From CALJFL01 sp036961205 (GTDB lineage Bacteria; Pseudomonadota; Gammaproteobacteria; Pseudomonadales; Halieaceae): a stretch of 64,000 nucleotides of DNA. This document shows positions 8,815 through 18,056 of the stretch, in pieces. The stretch covers positions 43,551-107,550 of the forward strand of contig JBALVI010000008.1 in assembly GCA_036961205.1 (NCBI GenBank). Direction: 5' to 3'. The notes beneath the pieces were generated by a model that worked only from the letters and a program-made list of their open reading frames with translations, made no database searches and was not told the origin of the DNA. Within the stretch, counting starts at the first letter, position 1; each line of letters opens with the position of its first letter. The position numbers were made by a program, and so were the translations under genes.

Positions 8815-9831
8815 TTATTTTGAAACGGAGGCAGCCGTGATCGCCTGCCGGTAGACGCGTGGTGCCACGCCATATTTTTTCTTGAATACTCGACTGAAAT
8901 GCGCGTTGCTGGAAAAGCCCCAGCGAAAGGCTATTTCGGTGATGGACAGAGTAGACATACTGATGTCTTTTAAGGTCGAGTGGCATCGCTCCAGGCGCTT
9001 ATCGCGTACAAGTGTGTGCAGCGACTTATCGTTCTCGGCAAAAATATCGTACAGGTAGCGCTTCTTAATACCCAGATGCTGGGCGACATCTTCGGGTCGT
9101 ATACATCGGTCAGCTAAATGTGCATCGATGTAATCAATGGCCTTATGAAGATAGGCCACACGAACGCTGCTATCACCAGGCATCCGGGTTTGGCCTTCCG
9201 ATTCAAACGCATGTGCCAGCAACTCGACTATCGTGTTTGCACTGGCAAGCTTGGTCTGCTCTCCAAGTGTGTTCTGGTTAAACCATACCGACATGATGAA
9301 ATCCCAGGCCAGTGCAAAGCTGCCGACCGAGGCGTCGTGCGGCACGATGCAATAGGGCTGTATTTTGGCCAAGCGTGACTGTAGTAGGGCGTGTGGGACA
9401 ATCAAGGTAATGCCCAGAAATTCTGGTCGATGAACACGGTAATCCTTACAGCCATCCACCATGGTAATAATTCGTTCGCCGCCACGGGATTCCTTGCCGC
9501 CCTGGTAGTGCCAGCTGGATTCACCACCTGACATTTCTACGGGCAGGTAAATCAGACAGTGGTTTTGGTTAGCGTCATTGACAATGTCGGTGTAGGTGCG
9601 CACACCAACTAGCGGTGCATTGGTGTGGCAGGCGAATAGTTTTAATGGACCAAGATCCAGTGTTCGAAATTCCGCTTTGAATGCGCTGGTTTGCGCAGAT
9701 TCCAAATGCATACGGAAGAAAGTGTTGCTGATCACCGCGCCATGATTTTGTACGGACTGAGTTTGCTCACAAGCGTCGTTGTTTCGTAAGGTAGCCAGTA
9801 GTGGGTGCATACCAAAAGCGCCTCTTGTCAT
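8815..9831 (-). CDS. AraC family transcriptional regulator
   Basis: A 338-residue regulator. The C-terminal ~100 residues form the AraC double helix-turn-helix (IRPEDVAQHLGIKKRYLYDIF and ITEIAFRWGFSSNAHFSRVFKKKYG). The N-terminal ~200 residues resemble the AraC-binding-like domain of FeaR/ThcR-type activators. The start could also be the Met eight codons in, which has a better-spaced purine stretch. It sits in the molybdenum hydroxylase operon, eight bases after the large subunit, and is the only regulator in the first 24 kb. A role as effector-responsive activator of the island is inference. Confidence 0.9.
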   Translation of the reverse strand: MTRGAFGMHPLLATLRNNDACEQTQSVQNHGAVISNTFFRMHLESAQTSAFKAEFRTLDLGPLKLFACHTNAPLVGVRTYTDIVNDANQNHCLIYLPVEMSGGESSWHYQGGKESRGGERIITMVDGCKDYRVHRPEFLGITLIVPHALLQSRLAKIQPYCIVPHDASVGSFALAWDFIMSVWFNQNTLGEQTKLASANTIVELLAHAFESEGQTRMPGDSSVRVAYLHKAIDYIDAHLADRCIRPEDVAQHLGIKKRYLYDIFAENDKSLHTLVRDKRLERCHSTLKDISMSTLSITEIAFRWGFSSNAHFSRVFKKKYGVAPRVYRQAITAASVSK

Positions 9832-9838
9832 CGCCTTG

Positions 9839-12016
9839 TTAAACTAGATTGAAACCGTGTTTTGAAAATGGCAAAGTACGTAAGCGCTTACCCGTGGCTG
9901 CGAACAGTGCATTACCCAGTGCTGGTGCAATAAGGGCTGTAGGCGGTTCACCAACACCGGTGGCAGTCTCGCCACTGTTCAATATATGCACATCTATCGC
10001 TGGCATTTGGGCTATTCGAAGCGGCTTGTAGTCGTGGAAGTTGCTCTGTTGGACTTTGCCTCCCACAAGCACAATTTCGCCCATGGCCGCCGCAGTCAGG
10101 CCGTAAGCGATTCCACCCTGAATTTGCGCTTCTACATTCATCGGATTAACTGCAAAGCCACAGTCAACCACACAGCACACACGTTCTATAGTGTAGTCCC
10201 CGTTATCTTTGACGCTCAATTCCACTACTTCGGCGATATAGGTTCCAAAGGCCTGGTGCGAGGCCATGCCACGGAAACGGCCTTCGGGTAGTGGTTTGTT
10301 CAGTTCAGCCTTCTCGCCAAGTAGGACCAGTAAATTGTGCATTCTCGGCGCGTCCTTGCAAAGCTCCAGGCGAAGCTCGAATGGGTCCTTACCACCTAGG
10401 TCGGCCAATTCATCCAGAAAACACTCGTAGGCAAAAGTGGTATGGGTTTGGGCTACGGAGCGCCACCAAAGGGGCACAATTCCGAGCTTCTCCGGGTTGT
10501 GTGATTCAATTCGATGATTGGCAATCGCATAATCCTGGTTAACCAGGCCATCTACGGAATACGCATCCAGGCCGTTGGCCATGTATTTTGCTTCCTGGAT
10601 AGTGTTTTGCATGATCGACTGGCCTACCGCAACTTGATGCCATGCGATTGGCATGCCTTTGTCGTCCAAACCCGCTTTGATTCGATGTACGAATAATGGG
10701 CGGAAGAAGTGCGCATGCATGTCTTCCTCACGTGACCAGATCAATTGCACTGGCACGTCTTCGCCGCGAGCTGTCTCTACTGAATCGGCAACATAGTCGC
10801 CAGTAGTGCTGCTACGGCGGCCAAAGCTGCCACCGATAAGTTGACGATTGATAGTTACGGCGTCTTTAGGTAAGCCTAGCAAGTTGGCCACCACGGTTTG
10901 GTCGTTACCTTGATATTGGGTTCCTACCCAAACATCGCAGCGGTCGTCAGCTACCAGAGCGGTGCAGCTCAGGGGCTCCATGGCCGCATGCGCGAGATAG
11001 GGGACTTCATAAACAGATTCTATTGTTTTGCTCGCCGATTGCAGCGCCTTAATAGCGTCTCCCTTGTCTTCTGCCACCAAGCCCGGTTGCTTGGACGTTT
11101 CGCGGTATTCGGCATAAAACTTTTCGGAAGACAGGTCAGTAAATGGGCCATCGTGCCATTCGATTTGTAGCGCATCGCGGCCTTTTCTGGCATTCCAGTA
11201 GGTGTCAGCAAGCACCACAACACCAGCGCTGATCTGCTTAACTTTTTTAACGCCTTTAACCTTCAATGCCTCACTGGGGTTGAAGGACTTTACGCTGCCG
11301 CCATAAATTGGTGGTCGGGCGGCTGATGCAAATAATTGCCCGGGCAATCGGAAATCTATGCCAAAGATGGCGGTGCCAGTCACTTTTTCTGGGCCTTCCA
11401 GGCGCTTTACGTCAGTACCCAGCACTGTGAATTCAGAGCTGGGTTTCAGTGTAATGCTCTCGGGTGCTTTGATCTTATGGCTGCGAATAACGGGCAGCAG
11501 TTCGCCATAGCTGATCATGCGCTTACTGGAATCATGTAGCACATAGCCATCTTCAGTGCTCAGAGAATCAATGCCTACAGACCAATGCTGTGACGCCGCA
11601 CGAAGCAGCATGACCCGCGTTTTTGCTGCCGCGGTTCGCATGGGCACCCAGGAACTTCCAGTGGAGGTACTGCCACCGGTGAGATATTCGCCGTACTGGC
11701 TGTGAAAATACTCTGGTGCGATCGGCGCGTCTTCAACAACAACTTTGCTCCAATCAAAATCCAGTTCTTCTGCTGCCAGCATGGGTAGTGCCGTGTACGC
11801 TCCATTGCCAAATTCAGCATGATTGACCAATATGCCAATGGTGTTATCTGGCGAGATACGAATGAATGTGTTGGCCAGCATCGGCCCACTCGCCAACGTA
11901 GCGTCCGCTGCGCGGCCATGTGACGGTAAGTGAAAGCCGAACAGGAAGCTGCCTGTCGCTACCCCACTGGCCTTGAGAAAAGATCTACGCGATTGATCTG
12001 TGGCGGAGTCAGACAT
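9839..12016 (-). CDS. Molybdopterin-binding subunit, Tat-exported xanthine-dehydrogenase family (IorB-like)
   Basis: A 725-residue molybdenum hydroxylase large subunit. The N-terminus carries a twin-arginine signal (RRSFLKASGVATGSFLFG, residues 10-27), so the enzyme acts in the periplasm. Family motifs include GGSFGRRSSTTGDYV, MEPLSCTA and the C-terminal GVGEPPTA, whose Glu corresponds to the base of this family. The layout matches isoquinoline 1-oxidoreductase or aldehyde dehydrogenase beta subunits. It pairs with the [2Fe-2S] subunit one base upstream; the ribosome site is AGGAGAG. No cytochrome acceptor gene is adjacent. It probably hydroxylates a heteroaromatic ring or oxidises an aldehyde. 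Substrate unknown. Confidence 0.92.
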   Translation of the reverse strand: MSDSATDQSRRSFLKASGVATGSFLFGFHLPSHGRAADATLASGPMLANTFIRISPDNTIGILVNHAEFGNGAYTALPMLAAEELDFDWSKVVVEDAPIAPEYFHSQYGEYLTGGSTSTGSSWVPMRTAAAKTRVMLLRAASQHWSVGIDSLSTEDGYVLHDSSKRMISYGELLPVIRSHKIKAPESITLKPSSEFTVLGTDVKRLEGPEKVTGTAIFGIDFRLPGQLFASAARPPIYGGSVKSFNPSEALKVKGVKKVKQISAGVVVLADTYWNARKGRDALQIEWHDGPFTDLSSEKFYAEYRETSKQPGLVAEDKGDAIKALQSASKTIESVYEVPYLAHAAMEPLSCTALVADDRCDVWVGTQYQGNDQTVVANLLGLPKDAVTINRQLIGGSFGRRSSTTGDYVADSVETARGEDVPVQLIWSREEDMHAHFFRPLFVHRIKAGLDDKGMPIAWHQVAVGQSIMQNTIQEAKYMANGLDAYSVDGLVNQDYAIANHRIESHNPEKLGIVPLWWRSVAQTHTTFAYECFLDELADLGGKDPFELRLELCKDAPRMHNLLVLLGEKAELNKPLPEGRFRGMASHQAFGTYIAEVVELSVKDNGDYTIERVCCVVDCGFAVNPMNVEAQIQGGIAYGLTAAAMGEIVLVGGKVQQSNFHDYKPLRIAQMPAIDVHILNSGETATGVGEPPTALIAPALGNALFAATGKRLRTLPFSKHGFNLV

Positions 12017-12017
12017 T

Positions 12018-12485
12018 CTAGCTCTCCTGCTTCATGTTGGTCGCTGCCAGCTTGATCGCTTCGCGAATTCGAACATAGGTCCCGCAGCGGCAAACATTGC
12101 CGGCCATAGCGGTATCTATGTCTTCATCGGAGGGGGCAGTATTGTCCTTCAGTAGCGCAACTGCAGTCATAATTTGTCCAGACTGGCAGTAGCCACATTG
12201 CGCTACATCGCGGTCTAACCAGGCCTGTTGAACCGGGTGGTAAGTAGCGTCACTTGCCAGTGATTCAATGGTTTTGACATGTTGGTCGCCAAGGCTTGAA
12301 ACCGGTGTAATACAGGAGCGGACGGGGGCGCCATCTATGTGTACGGTACAGGCGCCGCATTGGGCAATTCCGCAGCCAAATTTAGTGCCGGTAAGGTTAA
12401 GATTGTCTCTAAGAACCCACAGCAGAGGGGTGTCGGGCGTGGCGTCAACTTGGTGCTTTTCACCATTCACGTTAATGGTCAGCAT
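12018..12485 (-). CDS. [2Fe-2S] subunit of molybdenum hydroxylase (IorA-like)
   Basis: A 155-residue iron-sulfur subunit with two clusters. The plant-type cluster ligands are in GCGIAQCGACTVHIDG...C and the C-terminal helical domain carries CGYCQSGQ and CRCGTY. Length and spacing match small subunits of the xanthine dehydrogenase family. It has no signal peptide, so it is probably carried out with the Tat-tagged large subunit, as known for related enzymes. First gene of the minus-strand operon, facing the P450 operon across a 324-base divergent region. Confidence 0.93.
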   Translation of the reverse strand: MLTINVNGEKHQVDATPDTPLLWVLRDNLNLTGTKFGCGIAQCGACTVHIDGAPVRSCITPVSSLGDQHVKTIESLASDATYHPVQQAWLDRDVAQCGYCQSGQIMTAVALLKDNTAPSDEDIDTAMAGNVCRCGTYVRIREAIKLAATNMKQES

Positions 12486-12809
12486 TTTGGCTTTAACTCC
12501 ATGATATGAGGTTTACCGAGGCATAATGACGGTGTATGTTAGGGCGCTATTATTGTAAAAAAATAAGTATAACACCGCCTGAGAACCGATTTATACGATC
12601 GATTGCAATAGCTGCACTGTAGGGCGCTGTTTCACTGCATTTTTAGACAAGTTGGGCGTATTCTGTTCATCTAGAATGGGTTCGTAGACCATGTTAGACG
12701 CACAACCCCAACTCCACTGCGCCAACGGCTTATTTGATCAGCATTGACGCAGGCAGTAGCGTTCAATAAATGATCCTTACTCAATCGATAAGCAAAGAGG
12801 ATATTCGAG
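12486..12809. other. Divergent intergenic region
   Basis: These 324 bases separate the molybdenum hydroxylase operon (left) and the P450 operon (right) and must hold both promoters. GAACCGATT at 12583-12591 is one base from the GAACTGATT half of the shared promoter motif. A purine-rich AGAGG precedes the TTG start at 12810. I see no gene and no confident -35/-10 pair. Confidence 0.4.
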
Positions 12810-14024
12810 TTGACTACCCATCGTATTACCGGATTTCGTGAAGTTGAAGAGGCTTATCGACGGCCAGAGTTGAAGCAGGCCTTGTATAACGAAGGCGGAA
12901 TACTGTTCGACAAGGTATTGGTGGATTTGCATGGCGACGAGCACCGAACACGGCGAAGTATTGAAAGTCGTTTATTTCGCCGCAATTTCTTCCGCCAGTA
13001 TGAGGCCGAAGTGTTTCCGCGTTTGATGCACGGTGCGATTGAGCGTTATTTGTTGAAAGAAAAAATGGATTTTAGGGATCTTGGCTATCGCATCATGCTA
13101 AATGTTGCCTTGGCCTTCGCTGGTATTGATAGACAGGACAACAGCGACGAAGAGGCTGACACCCTTCATCAACTTCTTTCGCAGCTTGGTCTCGCTGCCA
13201 CCCTGGGCCAGTATCAGGGAGACAAAGAGCCAGTCAAGGAAGAAATCCGTGCGGCCTTAAGCAAATTCCAGAACGACTTTTTTATACCTGCAAAGTCGCG
13301 CAGAGAAGCGCTAATTGAACAGTTCAAAGCGGGTGCGATAGAAGAAAGTGATTTGCCGCGCGACATTCTCACTGTGCTAATGACTAACGATGAAAAACTA
13401 AAAATGCCTGATGAGTTGATGATGCGGGAGGTGGCATTTTTCTATCTGGCTAGCGCTCACACCTCTGTGCATACGATGACTCATGCTATACACGAAGTAT
13501 TCACCTGGTTTGAGCGCAACGACGGTGAAGCTACCAGCTTGAGCGACGACCCGCTTACACTGCAAAAATTTGTTCTTGAGAGCATGCGCTTGCACCCCGC
13601 TAGCCCGGAGGGATGGCGTGAGACTGACCAGGAGGTTACGCTGACCGAAGGCAAAGAGCTGCGGGTAGGAGACGACATTGTTCTGGACTTGCAGGCGGCC
13701 AACCGTGATAAGGATGTTTTTGGTGTCGACGCGGCCGAGTACAACCCTTTCCGTGATCGAGTCGCGAGGACCAGTCCAGCGGGCTTATCCTTTGGCGGTG
13801 GAATTCATGTCTGTTTGGGGATGAATTTGGTTGCCGGCACGCTTTTGAAAACAGACGCAGAATACGACCCCGAAAACCATCAATACGGCACAATTACTCT
13901 GATCCTCAGAGAAATGCTGCGACGCGGTGCGTCGCCTGACCCCGATCAGCCCCCCAGAAAGCAAGCGAATACCCTGCGCGATGTTTGGGAGATTTATCCA
14001 TTGCAGTTCACGGATATTGGCTAA
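12810..14024 (+). CDS. Cytochrome P450, atypical I-helix (tandem copy A)
   Basis: A 404-residue soluble P450. The haem loop FGGGIHVCLG puts the Cys thiolate near residue 334, and ExxR is ESMR in VLESMRLHPASPEGWR. The I-helix that normally reads (A/G)Gx(D/E)T(T/S) reads ASAHTS, with His in place of the acid near residue 217. Start is TTG with AGAGG upstream; no ATG fits nearby. The C-terminus after the haem loop is long and ends in YPLQF. The next gene is a clear paralogue of the same length. An [2Fe-2S] ferredoxin for electron supply lies downstream in the operon. Confidence 0.92.
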   Translation: MTTHRITGFREVEEAYRRPELKQALYNEGGILFDKVLVDLHGDEHRTRRSIESRLFRRNFFRQYEAEVFPRLMHGAIERYLLKEKMDFRDLGYRIMLNVALAFAGIDRQDNSDEEADTLHQLLSQLGLAATLGQYQGDKEPVKEEIRAALSKFQNDFFIPAKSRREALIEQFKAGAIEESDLPRDILTVLMTNDEKLKMPDELMMREVAFFYLASAHTSVHTMTHAIHEVFTWFERNDGEATSLSDDPLTLQKFVLESMRLHPASPEGWRETDQEVTLTEGKELRVGDDIVLDLQAANRDKDVFGVDAAEYNPFRDRVARTSPAGLSFGGGIHVCLGMNLVAGTLLKTDAEYDPENHQYGTITLILREMLRRGASPDPDQPPRKQANTLRDVWEIYPLQFTDIG

Positions 14025-14025
14025 A

Positions 14026-15234
14026 ATGAGAGACGTTTCGCGCGTTGAGCGTTATACCGATGCATTCGACGCCATGTGCGATCGAAATCTTGTCCAGTCA
14101 ATGTACAGCGAGTGTACTGTGCTGATGGATAGCGTATTGCTGGTACTTCATGGCGATGAGCATGCTTTACGCCGCAGCAACGAATTGAAGTTGTTTCGAA
14201 AAGATTTTGCTCGTTATTACCTGAAAGAGGTCTATCCGAAAACCCTCGAGATGACGCTGGAACCGTATCTGCGCGAAGGCCATATGGAGTTGTTTGATTT
14301 CGCGCATCGGGTCAATATAAATCTAAGCGCAGACTTTGCAGGCATCGATAGGCCGACCGGTCGGGTCGAAGAAACTGAGCGGCTAATGGCGTTGGTGCGA
14401 AAGTTTTCAGAAGGTGCAACGCTGTTTCATTCAACGCGCGATAAGGCTGAGGTATGTACTGAGGTTGAGCAGGCGCTAGAGCAGTTTGACCTGGAGTTTT
14501 TTCAACCATCGAAAGCGCGCCGTGAGTACGCACTGCAACAATTTGAGCTAGGCGAGCTAAGCGAGGACCAGCTGCCGCGGGATATTCTGACTGTGCTGCT
14601 GCAAAACCGCGACGCGCTAGGCATGGATGATGCACTGATGCGGCGCGAAACCGGATTTTTTCTGCAAGCGGGTTTTCACAGTTCTGGTAATTCAACCGTG
14701 CATGCTTTTCACGAAATATACAGTTGGTTGCAAGCACACCCGGAAGATAAATCCCGCATATTGGAAGACCGTTTATTTATGCAACGCTGCGTGCATGAAA
14801 GCATGCGTTTGCACCCTGCCAGCCCGGCGGCCTGGCGAACAGCCGCATGCCCAATGTCTCTGCCCAACGGTATCGATGTTAAAGAGCAAGGTGCTGTCGT
14901 GGTCGATCTTCAAGCGGCGAATATGGACACCGATATTTTTGGCGAGGATGCCGCTCAGTACAACCCGCATCGGAGCATAACAGGGCGTTACCCGCCGTAT
15001 GGCTTAACGTTCGGAATAGGCCTACATACTTGTTTTGGTCGCGATTTGGCTGGCGGTGCGGTGCCCAAAGCCAATACTGACCCTGATGAACATCACTACG
15101 GTATCGTGACCAGCCTGGTTCAGCGCTTGTTCGACGTGGGCGCACAACCAGACCTGACCAAGCCACCATCCATGGACTCCAATACTGAACGCAAAAATTG
15201 GGCAAGCTATCCGGTTCTGTTAACGCACACTTGA
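14026..15234 (+). CDS. Cytochrome P450, atypical I-helix (tandem copy B)
   Basis: A 402-residue paralogue of the preceding P450, starting one base after its stop (ATG at 14026); an upstream in-frame start at 13927 would overlap the first gene by about 100 bases and is rejected. Haem loop FGIGLHTCFG (Cys near residue 335) and ExxR = ESMR in HESMRLHPASPAAWR. The I-helix reads AGFHSS, again His instead of the acid and here Ser instead of Thr. Shared blocks with copy A include LHGDEH, DFAHRVNI/FRDLGYRI, FAGIDR, SRREAL/ARREYA and LPRDILTVL. Tandem duplication with divergence suggests different substrates or a heteromeric arrangement. Confidence 0.92.
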   Translation: MRDVSRVERYTDAFDAMCDRNLVQSMYSECTVLMDSVLLVLHGDEHALRRSNELKLFRKDFARYYLKEVYPKTLEMTLEPYLREGHMELFDFAHRVNINLSADFAGIDRPTGRVEETERLMALVRKFSEGATLFHSTRDKAEVCTEVEQALEQFDLEFFQPSKARREYALQQFELGELSEDQLPRDILTVLLQNRDALGMDDALMRRETGFFLQAGFHSSGNSTVHAFHEIYSWLQAHPEDKSRILEDRLFMQRCVHESMRLHPASPAAWRTAACPMSLPNGIDVKEQGAVVVDLQAANMDTDIFGEDAAQYNPHRSITGRYPPYGLTFGIGLHTCFGRDLAGGAVPKANTDPDEHHYGIVTSLVQRLFDVGAQPDLTKPPSMDSNTERKNWASYPVLLTHT

Positions 15235-15249
15235 AAACAACGAAGGATA

Positions 15250-15993
15250 ATGATGAAAAAAGCTATTGTTACTGGTGCCGGTAATGGCCTGGGAGCCGAT
15301 ATTGCCCGGGCATTGTCTGAAGCGGGCTACAAAGTAGGAGTACTAGATTTTAATGAAGCTGATGCAATCGAGGTAGCAGCCCAACTGGAAAACGCCGTTG
15401 GACTGCATGCTGATGTGCGTGACCCAGAGTCAGTGAAGCAGGCTTTTGACCAATTTGGTGATACACCAGACTTACTGGTCAACAATGCAGGCATTGTTCG
15501 TTTCGGGTCGATGGACGAACAATCAGTTGACGACTTCCTGGCCGTGATCAATGTTAATTTAGTCGGCAGTTGTATTTGCTCGCGTGAAGCCGGTATCAGA
15601 ATGCTTGAGCAGGGCTCGGGCCATATTATAAACATCACATCGATTAATGGTGTGCACCCCGCACCCGGAACCGGGACCTACGGCGCTACTAAAGCTGGCT
15701 TGGCCAATCTTACGCAATTAATGGCAATAGAGTGGGGCCCACGTGGTGTGCGTGTTAACGCCATTGCTCCGGGGTTTATCGATGGCGGCATGTCGAAACC
15801 AATCTATGCAAACCCCAAAGTTCGAGAGGCGAGAAGCAATGGTGTGCCCACTCAACGTTTAGGTACGCCCAATGATATCTCTCAAGCCATTCTTTTTCTG
15901 GATTCCGAGGGCGCCAGTTATATCAGCGGTCAGCAACTGGTAGTTGACGGAGGAGTTATTAATAGCGTTCTCTCACAGCTTCCTAGAGAGTAA
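15250..15993 (+). CDS. SDR family oxidoreductase
   Basis: A 247-residue short-chain dehydrogenase. TGAGNGLGAD forms the cofactor loop; NNAGIVRFG follows and the active site is NITSINGVHPAPGTGTYGATKAG with Ser, Tyr and Lys in place. The C-terminus (YISGQQLVVDGG) is normal. Third gene of the P450 operon, 15 bases after copy B, so it may oxidise the alcohol made by the P450s. An ATG three bases downstream is an equally possible start. Confidence 0.9.
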   Translation: MMKKAIVTGAGNGLGADIARALSEAGYKVGVLDFNEADAIEVAAQLENAVGLHADVRDPESVKQAFDQFGDTPDLLVNNAGIVRFGSMDEQSVDDFLAVINVNLVGSCICSREAGIRMLEQGSGHIINITSINGVHPAPGTGTYGATKAGLANLTQLMAIEWGPRGVRVNAIAPGFIDGGMSKPIYANPKVREARSNGVPTQRLGTPNDISQAILFLDSEGASYISGQQLVVDGGVINSVLSQLPRE

Positions 15994-16102
15994 TCAAGCT
16001 GGTGGCTAACAAAATAATCTTATCGGGCTGGATTTCGCACTCCGTTACAGAATTTTCAAAAGCGCTAGCTAATTTACTGGATAATTACGACAGGGGAGTC
16101 GA

Positions 16103-16864
16103 ATGAGGTCACTGGAAAATGCATCTATTTTAATAACCGGCGGCGGGTCGGGTTTGGGTCGTGGTGCCGCGCTACACTTTGTACGTTGTGGTGCCAAGGT
16201 GACTATTTGTGGGCGTCGGCAAGAGAAAATTGATGCGGTTGCCAAGGAGCTGGGTTCTAGTTGTCTGGCGGTTCAGGGTGATATTACTGTTGCCGTCGAT
16301 AGGCAGCGCATCGTTGATGCTGCGGTTCAACATGGTAATGGCTTATTCGCGTTGATCAACAATGCAGGCAATATGTACCGGGGGCCTATTGAAGAATTGA
16401 AAGAAGAGCAATTGCTGGAGATTTTTCATTCGAATGTTATTGCAGGCATGATGCTATCGGGCCTCGCCGTTCCGCATTTGGAAAAAACACAGGGTGCTAT
16501 TATTTTTCTTGGTTCTACCCATACGCGTCGCGCTATTCCAGGGGCCTCGCCTTATGCCGCCAGTAAGGCGGCGGTGCAGGGTTTGTCGCGTGTACTGGCA
16601 GCAGAACTGGGACCCAAAAAGATTCGCGTGAACTGTATTCTTCCTGGAGCGGTATTTACCGAAATCAATCAACGTGCAGGATTGTTTGACGATAAAGCTG
16701 CGAAGAAGCGTCTGGAAGGTATGTCTGATTTACATGCGCTAGGTCGTATTGGTACTGAGGAAGAAATTGCCGAGGCGGCTGAATATTTAATTCGCGCACA
16801 ATGGACAACCGGTGCAATTGTCGACGTTGACGGTGGCTTTGGTCTAGGCTTGCTAAACGCTTGA
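16103..16864 (+). CDS. SDR family oxidoreductase
   Basis: A 253-residue short-chain dehydrogenase with TGGGSGLGRG, NNAGNMY and the active-site run FLGSTHTRRAIPGASPYAASKAA. The ribosome site GGGGAG precedes the ATG. A 109-base gap separates it from the preceding SDR, with no terminator seen, so the operon may continue or restart here. It is followed 41 bases later by the ferredoxin gene. Substrate unknown. Confidence 0.9.
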   Translation: MRSLENASILITGGGSGLGRGAALHFVRCGAKVTICGRRQEKIDAVAKELGSSCLAVQGDITVAVDRQRIVDAAVQHGNGLFALINNAGNMYRGPIEELKEEQLLEIFHSNVIAGMMLSGLAVPHLEKTQGAIIFLGSTHTRRAIPGASPYAASKAAVQGLSRVLAAELGPKKIRVNCILPGAVFTEINQRAGLFDDKAAKKRLEGMSDLHALGRIGTEEEIAEAAEYLIRAQWTTGAIVDVDGGFGLGLLNA

Positions 16865-16905
16865 GTATTAAACTGGTTCGACCAAAAAATTAATGAGGTA
16901 GGAGA

Positions 16906-17241
16906 ATGGCGGTAGGAAATCTTATCAGTATCAGTGTGACTGATCGCTCAGGCACAGAGCTTGCTGTGGAATCGCGAGCAGATCAAGACAATATAATGCA
17001 GGTCTTATACGACGCTGATCAAGACATAGAGGCTGCATGTGGCGGCTGCGCGAGCTGCGCTACCTGTCATATTTATATAGAACCTGAATGGATGGAAAAG
17101 ACCCCGCCCAGAGATGGAATCGAAGAAATGCTTTTGCAAGGCAGTGAGTACTTCGACGAGCAGCGTTCAAGATTAAGTTGCCAGATCAAGCTGGACTCCA
17201 GCCTTGACGGTATGAAGCTAGTACTTGCACCTGAAGATTGA
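16906..17241 (+). CDS. [2Fe-2S] ferredoxin, adrenodoxin/putidaredoxin type
   Basis: A 111-residue ferredoxin. The cluster ligands are CGGCASCATC (first, seventh and tenth residues, the Cx5CxxC pattern) and a final Cys in RLSCQIKL about 37 residues later. YIEPEWMEK after the cluster loop is typical of P450 redox partners. A ribosome site AGGAGA precedes the ATG. It is surrounded by three P450 genes, so it probably passes electrons to them. No ferredoxin reductase gene occurs in the window; the reductase must be encoded elsewhere. Confidence 0.93.
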   Translation: MAVGNLISISVTDRSGTELAVESRADQDNIMQVLYDADQDIEAACGGCASCATCHIYIEPEWMEKTPPRDGIEEMLLQGSEYFDEQRSRLSCQIKLDSSLDGMKLVLAPED

Positions 17242-17254
17242 TGGAGCTCCAACA

Positions 17255-18043
17255 ATGGATTTAGGTATTGAAAATAAAATAGTGTTTGTTAGCGCGGGCA
17301 GCCAGGGTCTGGGCAAAGCGATTGCCCTGGGTTTTCAGGCCGAAGGCGCAAGAGTAGCCATTTGCGCACGCAATGCTGAGTCCTTGCGACAAACGCAGCA
17401 AGAACTGCAAGCGGTCGACGGTCGCGAGGTTCTGGCTATTGAGGCCGATGTAAGTGTGCCGGCGGCTTTGGCAAACGCTGTGCAAACGGTTCAGTCGACC
17501 TGGGGGGCCATCGACATACTGATTAATAATGCGGGCGGGCCTCCTGCAGGCGGACATGACTCAATCAGCGACCAGCAATGGCAGCAAGGGTTTGAGTTAA
17601 CGGTGCAGTCCGCAGTCCGATTGACCAATTTGGTATTACCCGGAATGAAAGCTGCTGGTTGGGGGCGCATAGTCAATGTTTCATCTGTGTCGGTGAAGCA
17701 ACCCATGGCGAATATGTTGCTCTCAAATAGTTTGCGTCTTGCTGTGCTTGGCTGGGCTAAAACTCTGTCTACTGAATTGGCGCCGCACGGCATTTTGGTG
17801 AATACCGTGTGCCCGGGCTGGACCGAGACGAATCGCGTCACTGGTTTACTTGACGCAAAGGCCACTGCGGCGAATACCAGCGCAGAGCAAGTGAAGCAAA
17901 CAATAACCAACAGCATTCCGATGGGACGGATGGGGCAGCCCGAAGAAATAGCAAACGCTGTTTTATTTTTGGCGTCTGCTGGTGCGAGTTTTGTTACCGG
18001 TACCGCGCTGGCGGTAGACGGCGGCGCTGCACAAACTTTCTAA
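17255..18043 (+). CDS. SDR-like oxidoreductase with non-canonical active site
   Basis: A 262-residue short-chain dehydrogenase starting at ATG 17255 (site GGAG); an in-frame start at 17225 overlaps the ferredoxin and is rejected. The cofactor loop reads SAGSQGLGKA and NNAGGPP is present. Where classical SDRs have YxxxK, this protein reads LLSNSLR after NVSSVSVKQPMAN, so the Tyr and Lys are replaced by Ser and Arg. I recall a recognised SDR branch with LSNxxR at this place, so the change is probably a family trait. The reaction may differ from ordinary dehydrogenation. Confidence 0.88.
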   Translation: MDLGIENKIVFVSAGSQGLGKAIALGFQAEGARVAICARNAESLRQTQQELQAVDGREVLAIEADVSVPAALANAVQTVQSTWGAIDILINNAGGPPAGGHDSISDQQWQQGFELTVQSAVRLTNLVLPGMKAAGWGRIVNVSSVSVKQPMANMLLSNSLRLAVLGWAKTLSTELAPHGILVNTVCPGWTETNRVTGLLDAKATAANTSAEQVKQTITNSIPMGRMGQPEEIANAVLFLASAGASFVTGTALAVDGGAAQTF

Positions 18044-18056
18044 GGAAGAAAAAGTG

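Noticed and set aside
13927..14025. N-terminal extension of P450 copy B
   Set aside because: The 33 extra codons lie inside copy A and do not resemble a P450 N-terminus; ATG 14026 directly follows the stop of copy A.
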